Of a stretch of DNA of 64,000 nt, positions 25,101 to 34,134 are shown piece by piece. Origin of the DNA: Caprella mutica. Taxonomy: Eukaryota > Arthropoda > Malacostraca > Amphipoda > Caprellidae. Both the position numbers and the translations under genes were made by a program. The stretch is taken from positions 248,001 through 312,000 of the forward strand of contig CANNZV010001058.1 of assembly GCA_947561585.1 (NCBI GenBank), in the 5' to 3' direction. A model generated the notes under the pieces. It saw nothing but the letters and a program-made list of their open reading frames with translations. It was not told where the DNA came from and ran no database searches. The stretch's first letter is position 1, and the number at the start of each line of letters is the position of its first letter.

Positions 25101-25418
25101 TCTTATATCACGTATAAATTTAATTTTTGAATTCATTCCACAGACATTGCTGTACATAGGAATCCAAATTCAGGAGTTTCTGATTTTATGGTTGACTGTC
25201 GTTACAATTCAGGAGCTAGTATGTTTAGATGGATCACTGATGGTGGAACTATTGATCAACCTGAAAACATAGCTGGAGAGTGGAAGGATGGTTTCCCAGC
25301 CAATCAAACATCAGCAGAATATGCTTACATGACCCCTGAAGGACTCGTGAATGAAGGAGACCAATTCTCTGACCACTTTTGCTGTTACGAAGCAAACACA
25401 GTTGCCAGGAGGATATAA
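4134..25418 (+). CDS. Secreted cysteine-rich protein, seven exons, about 325 residues
   Basis: Coding exons are 4134-4175, 4258-4305, 4650-4854, 4957-5076, 11713-11826, 19984-20157 and 25144-25418. Every junction is GT-AG. Phases (0, 0, 1, 1, 1, 1) agree throughout and give 978 nt ending in TAA. Exons 1-2 encode a signal peptide ([14 protein letters not shown] then IQFALAA). The mature part has 13 cysteines, two of them adjacent near the C-terminus (HFCCYEAN), and three N-glycosylation sequons (NQT, NRT, NQT). No transmembrane segment is seen after the signal, so an extracellular soluble protein is inferred. The last exon has a C...W...CC spacing loosely like an immunoglobulin fold, but I do not recognise the family. 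Introns 4, 5 and 6 (about 6.6, 8.2 and 5.0 kb) are filled with transposons, while introns 1-3 are short. Confidence 0.75.
5398..5858. mobile_element. Small inverted-repeat element in intron 4
   Basis: The stretch begins CACCTAGG and ends CCTAGGTG. Diverged inverted copies of a CGGTCTCGGAATAT-like motif lie near 5428 and 5610, and of a GAAATTTCGGTTT-like motif near 5450 and 5833. It has no reading frame of its own. It is probably an old MITE, and the superfamily is not clear. Confidence 0.4.
5860..6539. other. Intron sequence, nothing recognised
   Basis: AT-rich, with no coding frame or repeat that I could recognise. Confidence 0.3.
6786..7697. mobile_element. Non-autonomous hAT element inside the LINE
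   Basis: Ends TAGAGCCCGGAC and GTCCGGGCTCTA are exact 12-bp inverted repeats. They are flanked by the 8-bp duplication ATTATAAA (6778-6785 and 7698-7705). Subterminal regions carry several copies of a GGCATTTTAGGACCTA motif on the left and GGCATTTTA-like repeats on the right, typical of transposase-binding repeats. No transposase frame is present in the 912 bp. Removing the element and one duplication rejoins the LINE reading frame without a gap. Confidence 0.88.
8607..9221. mobile_element. Pogo-like MITE inside the LINE endonuclease
   Basis: Ends CAGCAATAGCTCGTAGTAGACC and, inverted, CAGCAAAACCCCGCTCTAGACC are related and flanked by TA. The GTAGACC/GTCTAC motif recurs near both ends. There is no transposase frame. 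Excision with one TA kept restores the endonuclease reading (IIIT followed by IYRPHAG). Coordinates are good to a few bases. Confidence 0.75.
9992..10630 (-). pseudogene. Mariner-superfamily transposase relic inserted in the LINE
   Basis: The minus strand encodes the C-terminal half of a Tc1/mariner-type transposase. It has [20 protein letters not shown], then [12 protein letters not shown], the catalytic block [18 protein letters not shown] (the second Asp in QDSAPAH), and [16 protein letters not shown] around the third catalytic residue. It has an in-frame stop (after MPPHFI) and a one-base frameshift just before the QDSAPAH block. The 3' terminal repeat starting CAGGGTCGTGCAGC lies at 9992 next to TA (9990-9991). 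The N-terminal half and the other terminal repeat are missing, so it is a truncated dead copy. Confidence 0.75.
10650..11006 (-). pseudogene. LINE ORF1 remnant with coiled coil
   Basis: Starting at [10 protein letters not shown], this frame has a Pro/Ser/Thr-rich start and then a heptad-rich stretch ([20 protein letters not shown]) typical of LINE ORF1 RNA-binding proteins, which multimerise through such coils. It runs into the mariner relic after about 118 residues. Confidence 0.6.
11210..11500. repeat. Remnant with repeated GAGCGTTTTTG / GTCGTTTTCA motifs
   Basis: Near 11241-11275 and again near 11412-11445 the sequence reads GCCAT(A/G)T...GAGCGTTTTTG followed by GTCGTTTTCA. A partly inverted copy (AAAACGATGTGAAAA) lies near 11354. 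It looks like a small degraded foldback element. It has no reading frame. Confidence 0.35.
11827..12809. other. Intron 5 sequence, nothing recognised
   Basis: AT-rich intron sequence between exon 5 and the 12.8 kb element, with no coding frame or clear repeat. Confidence 0.3.
12810..13865. mobile_element. Outer inverted-repeat element carrying another element
   Basis: The left end CACACAGAGAAAGG and the inverted right end CACCGAGAAAAAG are similar and flanked by TA. Several diverged copies of GTTGAATCAA/GTTTTGACTCA-like motifs lie inside. The 12914-13480 element sits within it. Superfamily uncertain. Confidence 0.45.
12914..13480 (+). mobile_element. Element with TAAAGGGGCAGTTCA ends and a THAP-like fragment
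   Basis: Ends TAAAGGGGCAGTTCAGT and, inverted, TAAAGGGGCAGTTCATT are near-identical inverted repeats. Inside, from 13143, the plus strand encodes 72 residues starting [16 protein letters not shown] with SLHKLPIN downstream. This resembles the start of a THAP zinc finger (C-x3-NC...SFHRFP), the DNA-binding domain of P-type and related transposases. The rest of the zinc-binding set (Cys...Cys-x2-His) is not convincing, so the frame is probably a broken relic. A GGCGCCATCTGT motif occurs twice (near 13047 and 13312). Confidence 0.5.
13945..14106. repeat. Tandem repeat, unit about 31 bp
   Basis: Four to five copies of a unit containing CACATACCAATTCTGTG and TTGTATGTATAATA. The repeat is open on the minus strand but the frame has no coding context. 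Confidence 0.8.
14107..14529. other. Intron sequence, nothing recognised
   Basis: AT-rich sequence without a recognisable gene or repeat. Confidence 0.3.
14530..15215 (-). mobile_element. 3' fragment of a LINE
   Basis: Only the end of the reverse-transcriptase ORF survives. [15 protein letters not shown] (near 15210) is followed after a frameshift by [20 protein letters not shown] and [20 protein letters not shown], ending near 14855. These are the usual C-terminal blocks of Jockey/CR1-like LINEs. The 3' untranslated tail extends to about 14530. Strong 5' truncation is typical of LINE insertion. Confidence 0.7.
15435..17745 (-). mobile_element. 5'-truncated LINE with most of its reverse transcriptase
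   Basis: Minus-strand blocks in order are the pre-RT linker ([14 protein letters not shown] near 17440), RT fingers ([20 protein letters not shown] near 17139), [20 protein letters not shown] (near 16540), the catalytic loop read as YADN instead of YADD (near 16470), [20 protein letters not shown] (near 16360), and the C-terminal [20 protein letters not shown] and VGIQFWNEL (15643-15843). Several frameshifts and a run of about 14 C near 16813 break it. The endonuclease is missing. It is a different copy from the 6.5-11 kb LINE. Confidence 0.75.
17746..18377. other. Intron sequence, nothing recognised
   Basis: AT-rich, with no gene or repeat recognised. Confidence 0.3.
18380..19705 (-). mobile_element. 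Pogo-like element with a helix-turn-helix relic
   Basis: Terminal inverted repeats GGGGAGAACCGGGAGCATTC and, inverted, GGGGAGAACCGTGAGCATTC are flanked by TA (18378-18379 and 19706-19707). Near 18970-19110 the minus strand encodes [16 protein letters not shown] and then [17 protein letters not shown], a psq/CENP-B-type helix-turn-helix as in the N-terminus of pogo transposases. No DDE domain is seen. At 1.33 kb this is an internally deleted copy. Confidence 0.8.
20270..21829 (-). mobile_element. Tc1-like transposon with about 200-bp inverted repeats
   Basis: Ends CACAGCTGATCAATAATA and the inverted CACTGCTGATCAATAATA are flanked by TA (20268-20269 and 21830-21831). The inverted repeats extend about 200 bp (to about 20475 and from about 21620). 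A second ATAAGACCA motif lies at the inner edge of each repeat, as in the IR/DR class of Tc1 elements. Total length of 1560 bp is normal for Tc1. It contains one broken transposase gene. Confidence 0.9.
20607..21537 (-). pseudogene. Tc1 transposase, frameshifted
   Basis: The frame starts [20 protein letters not shown] with the first helix-turn-helix ([20 protein letters not shown]), then a second HTH with GRPRK-like linker remains ([20 protein letters not shown]). The DDE core follows: [16 protein letters not shown] (first Asp), [11 protein letters not shown] (second Asp) and CSPDFNPIE (third acidic residue, giving a DD34E-type set). At least three frame changes, near 21350, 21195 and 20800, separate these pieces. 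It would have cut and pasted the surrounding inverted repeats, but this copy is inactive. Confidence 0.85.
21832..22130. other. Intron sequence, nothing recognised
   Basis: AT-rich, with no gene or clear repeat. Confidence 0.3.
22140..22598 (+). mobile_element. Helitron-like 3' end with diverged tandem units
   Basis: Three diverged units of about 115-130 bp contain AAATTTGGTGGGATGATTGG and TCAAAGGTCAAGGT. They are followed by a short hairpin (CACTC-TAC-GAGTG, near 22571-22583), then about 8 nt and CTAGT. A 3' hairpin just before CTRR, with no target duplication, is the hallmark of Helitrons. The 5' end was not found and there is no Rep/helicase frame. Confidence 0.45.
23040..23813. mobile_element. 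Pogo-like MITE, copy 1
   Basis: Ends CAGGCATCCCCCGCTTTA and, inverted, CAGGCAAGCCTCGCTTTA are flanked by TA (23038-23039, 23814-23815). It is 774 bp with no transposase. It shares nearly its whole length, in the same orientation, with the copy at 26071-26846. Confidence 0.85.
23820..24345. repeat. Two diverged direct copies of a segment of about 280 bp
   Basis: Near 23828 and 24112 the sequence repeats GTTATGATAAAC, then GCAGGACG or CAGGACG, then CTGACGC(C/T)AGATTG(T/C)CAGTCACGT and a final ACTTGGTCACCACTT / CTGACTCACCACTT. The second copy also carries a short internal duplication (TTTTGTTTCAGTTATATCAT twice, near 24188 and 24220). Confidence 0.7.
24812..25143. other. End of intron 6, nothing recognised
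   Basis: AT-rich sequence up to the acceptor of the last exon of the secreted-protein gene. Confidence 0.3.
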
Positions 25419-25460
25419 CGAATTTTTCTGTTCAAGTTAAGTAGCTGTTCGAACATCTTT

Positions 25461-25920
25461 ACGACTTTTAATTTTGACTGTTTTTAATCTGGACAATTTT
25501 TAACCTGGATAACTTTTAATTTGGACAACTTTTAATCCGGACTACTTTTAAACAGATATACTTTAAATCAAATCTACTTCTAATCTGGACAACTTTTAAT
25601 TTGGACAGCTTTTAATCTGGACAATTTTTAATCTGGACAATTTTTAATCTGGACAAATTTTAATCTGGACAACTTTTAATCTGGACCACTTTTAATCTGG
25701 ACCACTTTTAATCTGGACAACTTTTGATCTGGACTACTTTTAATCTGGACAACTTTTAATCTGGACAACTTTAAAGTGGACTACTTTTAATTTGAACAAC
25801 TTTTAATCTGGACAACCTTTAATCTGGACAACTTTCTATCCGGACAACTTTTAATCTGGACAACTTTTAATCTGAACAACTTTTAATTTGGACAACTTTT
25901 AAACAGATCTACTTTTTCAG
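25461..25920. repeat. 16-bp minisatellite just after the stop codon
   Basis: About 28 copies of a unit close to TTTTAATCTGGACAAC, with variants (AATTTGGAC, AATCCGGAC). It starts within about 45 bp of the stop codon at 25418. The first AATAAA on the plus strand after the stop is beyond the array, near 26006, so the array may lie in the 3' untranslated region. Confidence 0.9.
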
Positions 25921-25984
25921 ATCTTACTTTTAAATTTTTGGTCCAGTTTGAGGAGCGTTATAGATTTTCTATTTCATTCATAAA

Positions 25985-26065
25985 AGGTCAAATGAATATA
26001 ACATCAAATAAATCTAACCTCAAATAAATATAAAAATCAAACAAATGTAACATCAAACATTTTAT
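25985..26065. repeat. AT-rich minisatellite, left part
   Basis: Copies of an ATATAACATCAAATAA-like unit, interrupted by the MITE at 26071-26846 and continuing on its other side. Confidence 0.7.
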
Positions 26066-26070
26066 AAGTA

Positions 26071-26846
26071 CAGGCATCCCCGCTTTAGTTACCAAATCAC
26101 GACACAGTTTAGTTACCAAGCAGTAACTAAAGCGAATAAAAGTAACAAGAAATTTATAATTGTCACTCCTTGATTATATATCTAATTTTCTATGAGTTAT
26201 AGAAAGAAAATTTGTTTTAGAGTTATTAGAGTACTACGAATATTAGCATATTAATAATAATATACAGTCTTTCATTGTTTGTGACTGTGATGAAAAAGTT
26301 TAAAGTCGTGGATTTAAAAATCCATCCATAGCTTAACTCTCACTCAGTATAGGGGAGTAATTAATAGATACTTAGATTTCTATAATTATTGTGCTACATT
26401 TACCAAACAGCAATTTTGTGGTCTATGAAATGTTTTTGGTAGTAGGGTACTAAGTTCCAAGTTATTGGTTGGTTCTATAATTTCTGACACGTCAGAAAAG
26501 AAAATATTATAATTATTATTTAACTTCTATCTTAATTGGTATCATGGATACCAATTGAAATAAAAGTTAAATAATTATTATTATATAAAGATTTTCACGT
26601 GTTCGAAAATTTGGAACCGTGCAATGTCACGGAACTAACCCTAAAATAGGACATGTTGAATTTCTGAACCAATTGCTTCTAATAACCTTATCTGGATTAT
26701 AATTTATAGTATTATAGTTACCGTGAAATAAACACAAAAAAATGTCTCCGTTTTCTATGTCTACGAACGGTTCTTATTTCGAAACATAACTCCAAATAAG
26801 TACCACTTTTACTAAAGTGAGTTGTACTTAAAGCGAGGCTTGCCTG
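26071..26846. mobile_element. Pogo-like MITE, copy 2
   Basis: Same ends as the copy at 23040 (CAGGCATCCCCGCTTTA and its inverted partner), flanked by TA (26069-26070, 26847-26848). At 776 bp it is highly similar to copy 1, with scattered substitutions and small indels. It interrupts the AT-rich minisatellite. Confidence 0.85.
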
Positions 26847-26849
26847 TAT

Positions 26850-27165
26850 GAAAATCATATAAATATATCATCAAATAAATATAACATCAAATATATATAA
26901 CATCAAATAAATATAAGATCAAATAAGTATAAATCAAATAAATATATCATTAAATAATTATAACATTAAATAAATAAAATTCAAAATCAGATTTCAGATT
27001 CAAATATAACATCAAATAAATATATAACAACAAATATATATATAACATCAAATAAATATGAAAATCAGATAAATACAACATCAAATAAATATATCATCAA
27101 ATAAATATAACATCAAATAAATATATCATCAAATAAATATAGCATCAGATAAAATATAACATATT
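26850..27165. repeat. AT-rich minisatellite, right part
   Basis: About 20 copies of an ATAACATCAAATAAAT-like unit (14-16 bp) with variants such as ATCATCAAATAAAT. Continuation of the array at 25985-26065. Confidence 0.85.
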
Positions 27166-27504
27166 TTAGAGCTTTCTCCAGATATATTTTTAAGTTATTA
27201 AATGTACTTTCTAGTCACTATATTTATTTGCTGCACGAAAGTTATTTTTTTTTTGTAAAGAGATCCATTTCAATTTTCTTTCTTCAAACCATAGTTTAAA
27301 ATATCTTCATTTTTGTGACGTGGTAGCGTTTTTAAGGTTAAGTAATTGGATTCCAATGAGATAATTAGAAAATACATATTCAATTTAATTTATTTAATTA
27401 AACGATAAATTATTGATTTTTTTGTCTTGAAGGTTTGCGATCTTGTCACTTTGGTGTTAATTTTTTGGATAATTTTCACACTATAAAATTTAGAGAATCT
27501 AGGA

Positions 27505-27840
27505 AACGACGTATTTTAATATATTTTAACGTACTTTAATATATTCTGACGTATTTTAATATATCATGACGTACTTTGATATATTCTAACGTACTTTAAT
27601 TTTGTTATACCTTGGTTTAATATATACTGATTAGTTTTGATATGTTGCAACGTTTTTTATTGTGTTTTAACATGTTTTAATATTTTGTAACGTACTTTAT
27701 TATATAATTACCTGTTTCAATTTTTCTTAACGGTTTTAAATATGTTATAACGTGTTTTGATATTTATATATTTATAACGTATTTCAATATGTTCTACCGT
27801 GTTTTCAATATTTTATAACGTGTTTCAATATATGCTAACT
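27505..27840. repeat. Degenerate minisatellite, unit about 19-20 bp
   Basis: Repeated ACGTACTTTAATATATTCTA-like units decaying to ACGTGTTTCAATATGTT-like units to the right. Confidence 0.75.
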
Positions 27841-28299
27841 GTACTGCAAGTAGAACGTTACGGAAATTTATTAATTCTTTTAGAATCTTTGGAGTCAAAA
27901 CTCTGAACTGATAGTACCATTTTGTTTTGAATTTATTTACAGATATAATTAAGTAAAAAACCTCAAAATTCACGTGATTCCAATATAATTGCAGCATTCT
28001 TGTTCGCAACTTCATACATTGTATATCCAATTGATAATTAGTAAATTAATTGGATTCTTAAATAAACATAATTTACTTATTTTCAGAAATTACTTCTTAG
28101 AGGCGTGATAGTTGTTTGTTACCACTTTTGTGTTTTTATTTCGCACTAGAGTTGAAAAAACTTACTTTACTTAAAATTAATTAACTATGTTTTACATCTA
28201 ATTAATTTCTTCTTGAGGTATTCTTATAAGTTTTCTCTTAGGGATCGTAATTTCAAGTTTAAATCAACTTCCCGGCAACCGATTCCATGTGTATAACAT

Positions 28300-28515
28300 G
28301 TAGCACTTACACATTTAATTCATGTGTATACCATATATACTTTTTGGTAATGAATACCATATTATGTATTTACTGTGGCTTTACATGGTAATATGGTAAA
28401 TGACGTGTGGTTAACATATGTTATTTGCATGGTAATTGACATGTTGCTATGAACGTGGTAAATGACATATGGTAAACATCTGTTATGAGTATGGTAATTG
28501 ACATGTGGATATAAT
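28300..28515. repeat. Degenerate repeats of ATGGTAATTGACATG type
   Basis: Imperfect units containing ATGGTAA(A/T)TGACAT recur at irregular spacing. There is no reading frame. Confidence 0.5.
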
Positions 28516-31500
28516 GACATTGTGGTCAATTAAAAAATTATACAATCTCTATTTGATATATTTTTTACTATCTAGTTTCAAAATGGAATAATTACTTCAT
28601 GTTGATTATGTGTTTTTATAATGGCTAAATGATTCAATTGGATTACATATATTTATACTGTATTGTCAGATTGTAACCATCAAACCATATGGTAACTATA
28701 TGTATACAATATGGAATTGTTTGATAGGTTATTATTTAATTTTGATCATATTTTTTAATTTTACTATCTCATTTTTAAAATCATTTTGAATTATTTTGAA
28801 TCCATTAATGTTCTTATATCCTTCAAAATTAAATTAATTAAATCAATTTTATTTGTTGTAAAATTTTTATTTATGTTATTTAAATTGTTGATTAAAATAA
28901 AACACTGAATATATTAATTCAAAATATGAATAAATATATAACCTTTGTGAGTTTGAATTGATTTTGTTTCATTTTCCTTAGATTTTGAAACCAAATGATA
29001 GGTAATTGCTTCTATAGAATAAGAATTATATTTTAGAAATAATAACTGAAAAATAGTAAATCTCTAACTATATATTAATAAATAATGGAGAAACTTAATT
29101 TAAATAATCTACACTGATGGTGGGACATATTATTTACAATCTAAGAGAGCAATAATTGAACATTATGCACCCTTTGGAATACTCAGTACACACTATAGGT
29201 GGATCGATTTTTTTTCGAAATTTATGTTTGTACTATGATATTTTAATGATTTCTTGCCGTAAATAACACTTAAAAGGTTCCTCAAGACAATTAAAAATAT
29301 GGAAAGAAGTAATTTATTTGAATATTTAAAAAGAAAGTTATTGGATAATTGATTTGATTAAATTCAAAGTAATACAATATTACTGTAAATACTCTGTGTT
29401 AGTTTATTGTCTATTTAGCCTTTATAAATTGAGTATTGAAAGAATTGGATATGTTAAGCAATTACCTAGGAGAGATATTCACTTCACAAGACTATAAAAC
29501 ACTGTCTGCTATCTAAGCGTCACATAGATTTGTCACTTAGAAAGCTACTTCTCTCCCCTAAATGAAGATTGTCGAAAACTTGAACAATTTTGATTTTGCT
29601 TTTTATATTTAAATTTTACTTATTTGTTAAATTTTTTAACAGTTATGTATCTTAGAAATGTTAATCTTTACTGTTAAAATTAAAGATTATAATTCACTTT
29701 TGTTTGATTTACTCTCCAAAATATAATCATGGTTAGCATTAATCATAAAATTTAAAATACTATTTAAATTAAAACATTTATTTCCCGAAATATTTTTAAT
29801 CACATCTAAATCACGAATACATTAAGTATGTTATTTAAAAAATTCTTAAGATCTAAACACTCATATATGATATAATTAATTTTTTCCATCTTGCAAAATA
29901 AAAAGATTTTCTAATTATTAAATTAGAGAAATTGTAATTTATTTTTTCACTTATTTTATCGATGATATTCAAAGTGAACTTTCATTTTTTACGTTATGAT
30001 TCAATAAAACTTAAAATTCTAGTTGAAAATCAAGTTAAAATTTTAGTCTTTTTCTTCTCTTTCGCCTCCAGAAGGAAGTGAGTGTTGTATTTTTTTATGT
30101 TATTTTTACGTTCCTTTCATTTTTGTCATTAGTTATTTTTTTTTATTATTTTTTTTTCAGAGTTTTATTTCCAGTCATTATTATTTCACATTAATTTTTC
30201 TCTTGAGTTTATATTTATCTATTTTTTGTGTTACATTTGACTGACATGACTTACCTTACTAAAATTTTTTAAGGTACGCCTAAATATAAAGCTATTTTAT
30301 CAACCGGCGACGGGGAAGCCATCTGAATTCTTGGTTTCTTATTTTTCTTCTAAATTTCTTCATTTTCTTCATTGGTATAGGTGATTCTCTTCCTTTTGTT
30401 CTGCTCGCTCAGCGTTTTGGCATTTTATTTCATCTCTCTTTCTTCAATATAGTAGAGAACATTACTTCGATGTCACTGTCGTAATCACTAATTTGTAATG
30501 ATTGTCGTTCTTCTTTTATTAATTAATTTCTTCTTCTCTGGTTGTCTAGTACCTTAACCGCTTCAATTATGATTGTTCGCTCACGCTTTCGTCACGCACA
30601 ATTGGAATCGTAATCGCCGATGGGACTTCATGACGGAGACCCTCAAATGCCGCTGACTGGCCGCTAACTGCACGTTCTTCGGGGAGCCATAATTGCCGAC
30701 TCTTAAATGGGTGTGCGGCTTCTTCTAGGCTATGACACAGTGGAATCAGCCAGAAATATTAGTTTTCTTCCTCTACTTTATTCCTTGTATAGACTTTTTA
30801 ATAAACTTCCTGCCACTCAATAACCTTTAAATGAACCACATAACCACTAATTTAACGCCATCCTGTCTACAGCGCCAGTGTTAACAAAGAGACCTTATTG
30901 ATTAAACAACCAATATTTTCTTTACTCGAGATTTCTCTTGTTCAATGTCTTTTTCTCTGTTCAAGATATATGGCGGAATTTATGTTAGTGCTAGTTTAAG
31001 GACTCTCCTTACCGATGTTCTCTATTGAAAGATTACACGTACAGAGTTAAAACTTTTCGTAAAGAATACAAGAAATTCAAGTCTAGAGTAACACCTGCTA
31101 TACAAGTAGATGAACGAAAGCCTGAAGGGTAGTGCCTGCACTAGTAAAAGTACAATGACCCGACAGACAGTGGCCTGGGTTATCCGAAATTCGAAAACAT
31201 TAACTTTTATAGAATAAAAAGTGAAAGGGCTCCGCTAAATAGATCTCCGCTATTCCTTTTTTAAGTATTAGCCTGTGCAAAGATTAGAGAGAGTCTCAGT
31301 CTTTGAATAAACTTTAAGAAGTTATTTCTTTGGACAATTTTAGCTAATCAGCCGTAACAACATTTAATTAATGTTGTTACGGCTTAATGAAGTTTCTTTG
31401 CAGCTGTTACAACACCAATTTTATAATCAAAATATTAATTATTTAATTATTAGTTAAATTGAAATAATTAATTTTAGATAACACATTTGTAATGTTTTAC

Positions 31501-34130
31501 AACATTCCTTTTAACATTCTTTTTCAACATTCATTTCTCTTAGCCAAGTCGGCTGCCCGTTCCTTAGTTGCGTAGGGGATTTCGTCAGGTGTAACTAATT
31601 TTGCACTGATCAAATCTATACAATTTTATAAGTGTCATCAATTTTCTCCCTCTTATAGCACAGCTGCTAATATTATTACATATATAATCATTTGAATTAG
31701 AATAATTTGATTGAATAAAAATAGTTTATTCTAGTGTTAGATAATTATCTTATTTTAATTATATTAACATCGTTAGTCCAACTAATTTCTGGCAGTGATG
31801 GTTCGTACGGCGTTGACACGACTGTGTTCAAAATAATACATTGCACTTGTATGTACGTCATCAGTGAGTTCTGTATATTAGCCAAAGCAATTACAGGACT
31901 TTCGCTGAAAACAGGATCTTTTGAAATGTCTTTTAGCCTATTTAAATAAATAGCAACTAAATTTAATTTTCCAGGGTAATATTTTACTGTTAATTGGAAA
32001 CTGTGGACAGCTATACTACAGCAGGCAAAAGTGTTGTCATTTTGAAATTTCTTAGAAAATATCTATATTAAAGGTTGGTGTTCGATATATATTATCGTTG
32101 AGAGATCTAATAAAATATTAAACCATATTCTTCTAGTTTGGTTAAACCATATCTAGATTGAGTTCAAGACAGATTTTAGAAAAAATAACCAAGCGGTCTT
32201 AATTGGTTATCTTTATAGAATAACTATTGAGCTAAGGAAGCGCCAGTAACGAAATTTGATGAGTCAGTCATAAAACTTTAATCACTGATTGCTACATGGA
32301 ACATTTACTCACTGTTCCACAATGATCACTAAGTTCAATGTTGCTGTACTCTTTCTCTTTCTTTTACTAATTTTTTTGACATTAATTACGTCAGGAATGG
32401 CGTCAAACATTCATTCACGTTTGGGTGCCAATATAAACCTTTTGTGCTACTTTACGGTTTATTTTGCTTCTATGAATTGGGTACGGACAGGGTTCTATTC
32501 ATAGGGTTGCTTTATATATCAATAAAGATTAGATTAGCAAAACAAGCCCATATTGGCCCTAGGTTGACAAATCGTTAATGTACTGTGTGTTATTTTGCAA
32601 AATGGGCTAACATGGTGACAGCATAGGCTGTTATGTTGAAACCATCTTGGCCCAAGATGTTGCCAATATGATAATTAAGTTTTAACTATATAACGATGAT
32701 AAGCTTGAATAATCGGGGTCTGAAAAATCTTAGTTCTTCATTTAATTAAGTTAATTTCTCTTTATTTGACTGTTTCCATTTTATCTTTTCCAGTTACTGT
32801 AACTAATTAATTGTTATCTCATCAAAGTGGCCGAACTCCAATCATGAAGTCCTTTGGTTAAACTATTTCATAAACTATCAACCTGAGCATTAACTGTTTC
32901 CCAAGTTATGTTAGCTGTCACCCTATGTAATAAATCTAACGGCCACAATCTAAGGAACTATTCCTAATCCAAACAGTATTTGTGAAATATATAAGGTTCC
33001 CTTGTTTCGTCACCCAAGCTAACATATATCTTTTCATAAACCAAATAACCAAACTGTTACCAAAGTCCTATGTAAATTGTTCCTTATATTTCTGAATATA
33101 TAATTCCTCATTCCTAAATATATAAATGTACAAATATATATATAGGGGTCGCATATAAAATCTATACAAGCTATGTATTTTAAACAGTTTGGGCCAATAT
33201 GACATTTGCATGGGATGGATTTGCCACATTTAGCCAACCTTCTCCTAAGGTAATATTCCATGATAATAGAAAACCACATTATCCACATGTAATTTCTAGG
33301 CTACTTTTCAGTCTGCCATGTCTTTCCCATCTAACCATTTAGTGCCCATGTTGGCACAATGTGTCATGGTTGCTTGGGTTCCCTTTAAACTTATGCAAGT
33401 CCCTAGGAGAGATGTTCATTTCACAAGATCATAATATAGTCTCAGTTGAATGCAGCCTAGCATTCGCTATTTAAGAGTCTACTCCGGGTTGGTCACATAG
33501 ATTCCAAATTGCAAATTTAAATTTTTGATTTAACTTTCAATATTTCCATTTTTTTCAAACTTTAATATTATGAAAAAATGATGACAATTTAACTTTAGTT
33601 GTTGAACTTATAGAAATACTTCAATCTTTTTGTAAATCAATACAAAGTTTTCTTGAAATACTTAACTAATAACTAATAGAGTTATTAAACTGAATAGACT
33701 TTTTTATGTCTAATGCCGTAGAAATCCTCTATAGTGTACTTCAAATATTTCACTACATATATAGAGTTTACTTCACTCATGTATAAGAGATGAATAAAAA
33801 ACTAGACTTTTCTTGTTAGCTATTTCCATTCTATTCAAAATGAATTCATTATAGCTACAGTGTTTTTAATTACTGATAACTCTAAAAAATCAGGATGGTT
33901 CACTACACATGACTTCTTTATAGAGAAGTTGATATTTTTTTTCAAACTTTGAATTATTGAGGTACTTTCAAATTTTAATTTAAACGTGTTTATTTATTTT
34001 CTCTTTATAATCCATCTAACTTTGGATTTTATATTCCATTGTTATTCCTTCGTTATTCCCTCTTCCTTTGGACGTCTTATTCCATTGATATTCCTTCAAT
34101 ATTCCCTCTAACTTTCGATTTTAAATTCCA
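28516..34130. other. About 5.6 kb without a recognised gene
   Basis: No coding exon with clear character was found. Items seen are two related repeats (29465-29560 and 33402-33505, sharing CCTAGGAGAGAT and TTCACAAGA), a less AT-rich island at about 30570-30770, a 15-bp-arm hairpin near 31342-31376, and MITE-like inverted motifs (TTGGCCC...) around 32545-32670. The short open frames near 31734 and 32289 look like chance. Confidence 0.35.
31342..31376. other. Hairpin with 15-bp perfect arms
   Basis: AGCCGTAACAACATT and its exact reverse complement are separated by 5 nt (TAATT). Read as retroelement ends, ...GTAACAACA and TGTTGTTAC... would suit LTR termini (TG...CA), but no LTR body, primer site or gag-pol was recognised. 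Confidence 0.5.
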
Positions 34131-34134
34131 TTTT

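Noticed and set aside
31734..32504. Two short plus-strand frames with hydrophobic starts that resemble signal peptides
   Set aside because: Both are about 71 residues, AT-driven, end without splice context and show no recognisable family. Chance is likely.
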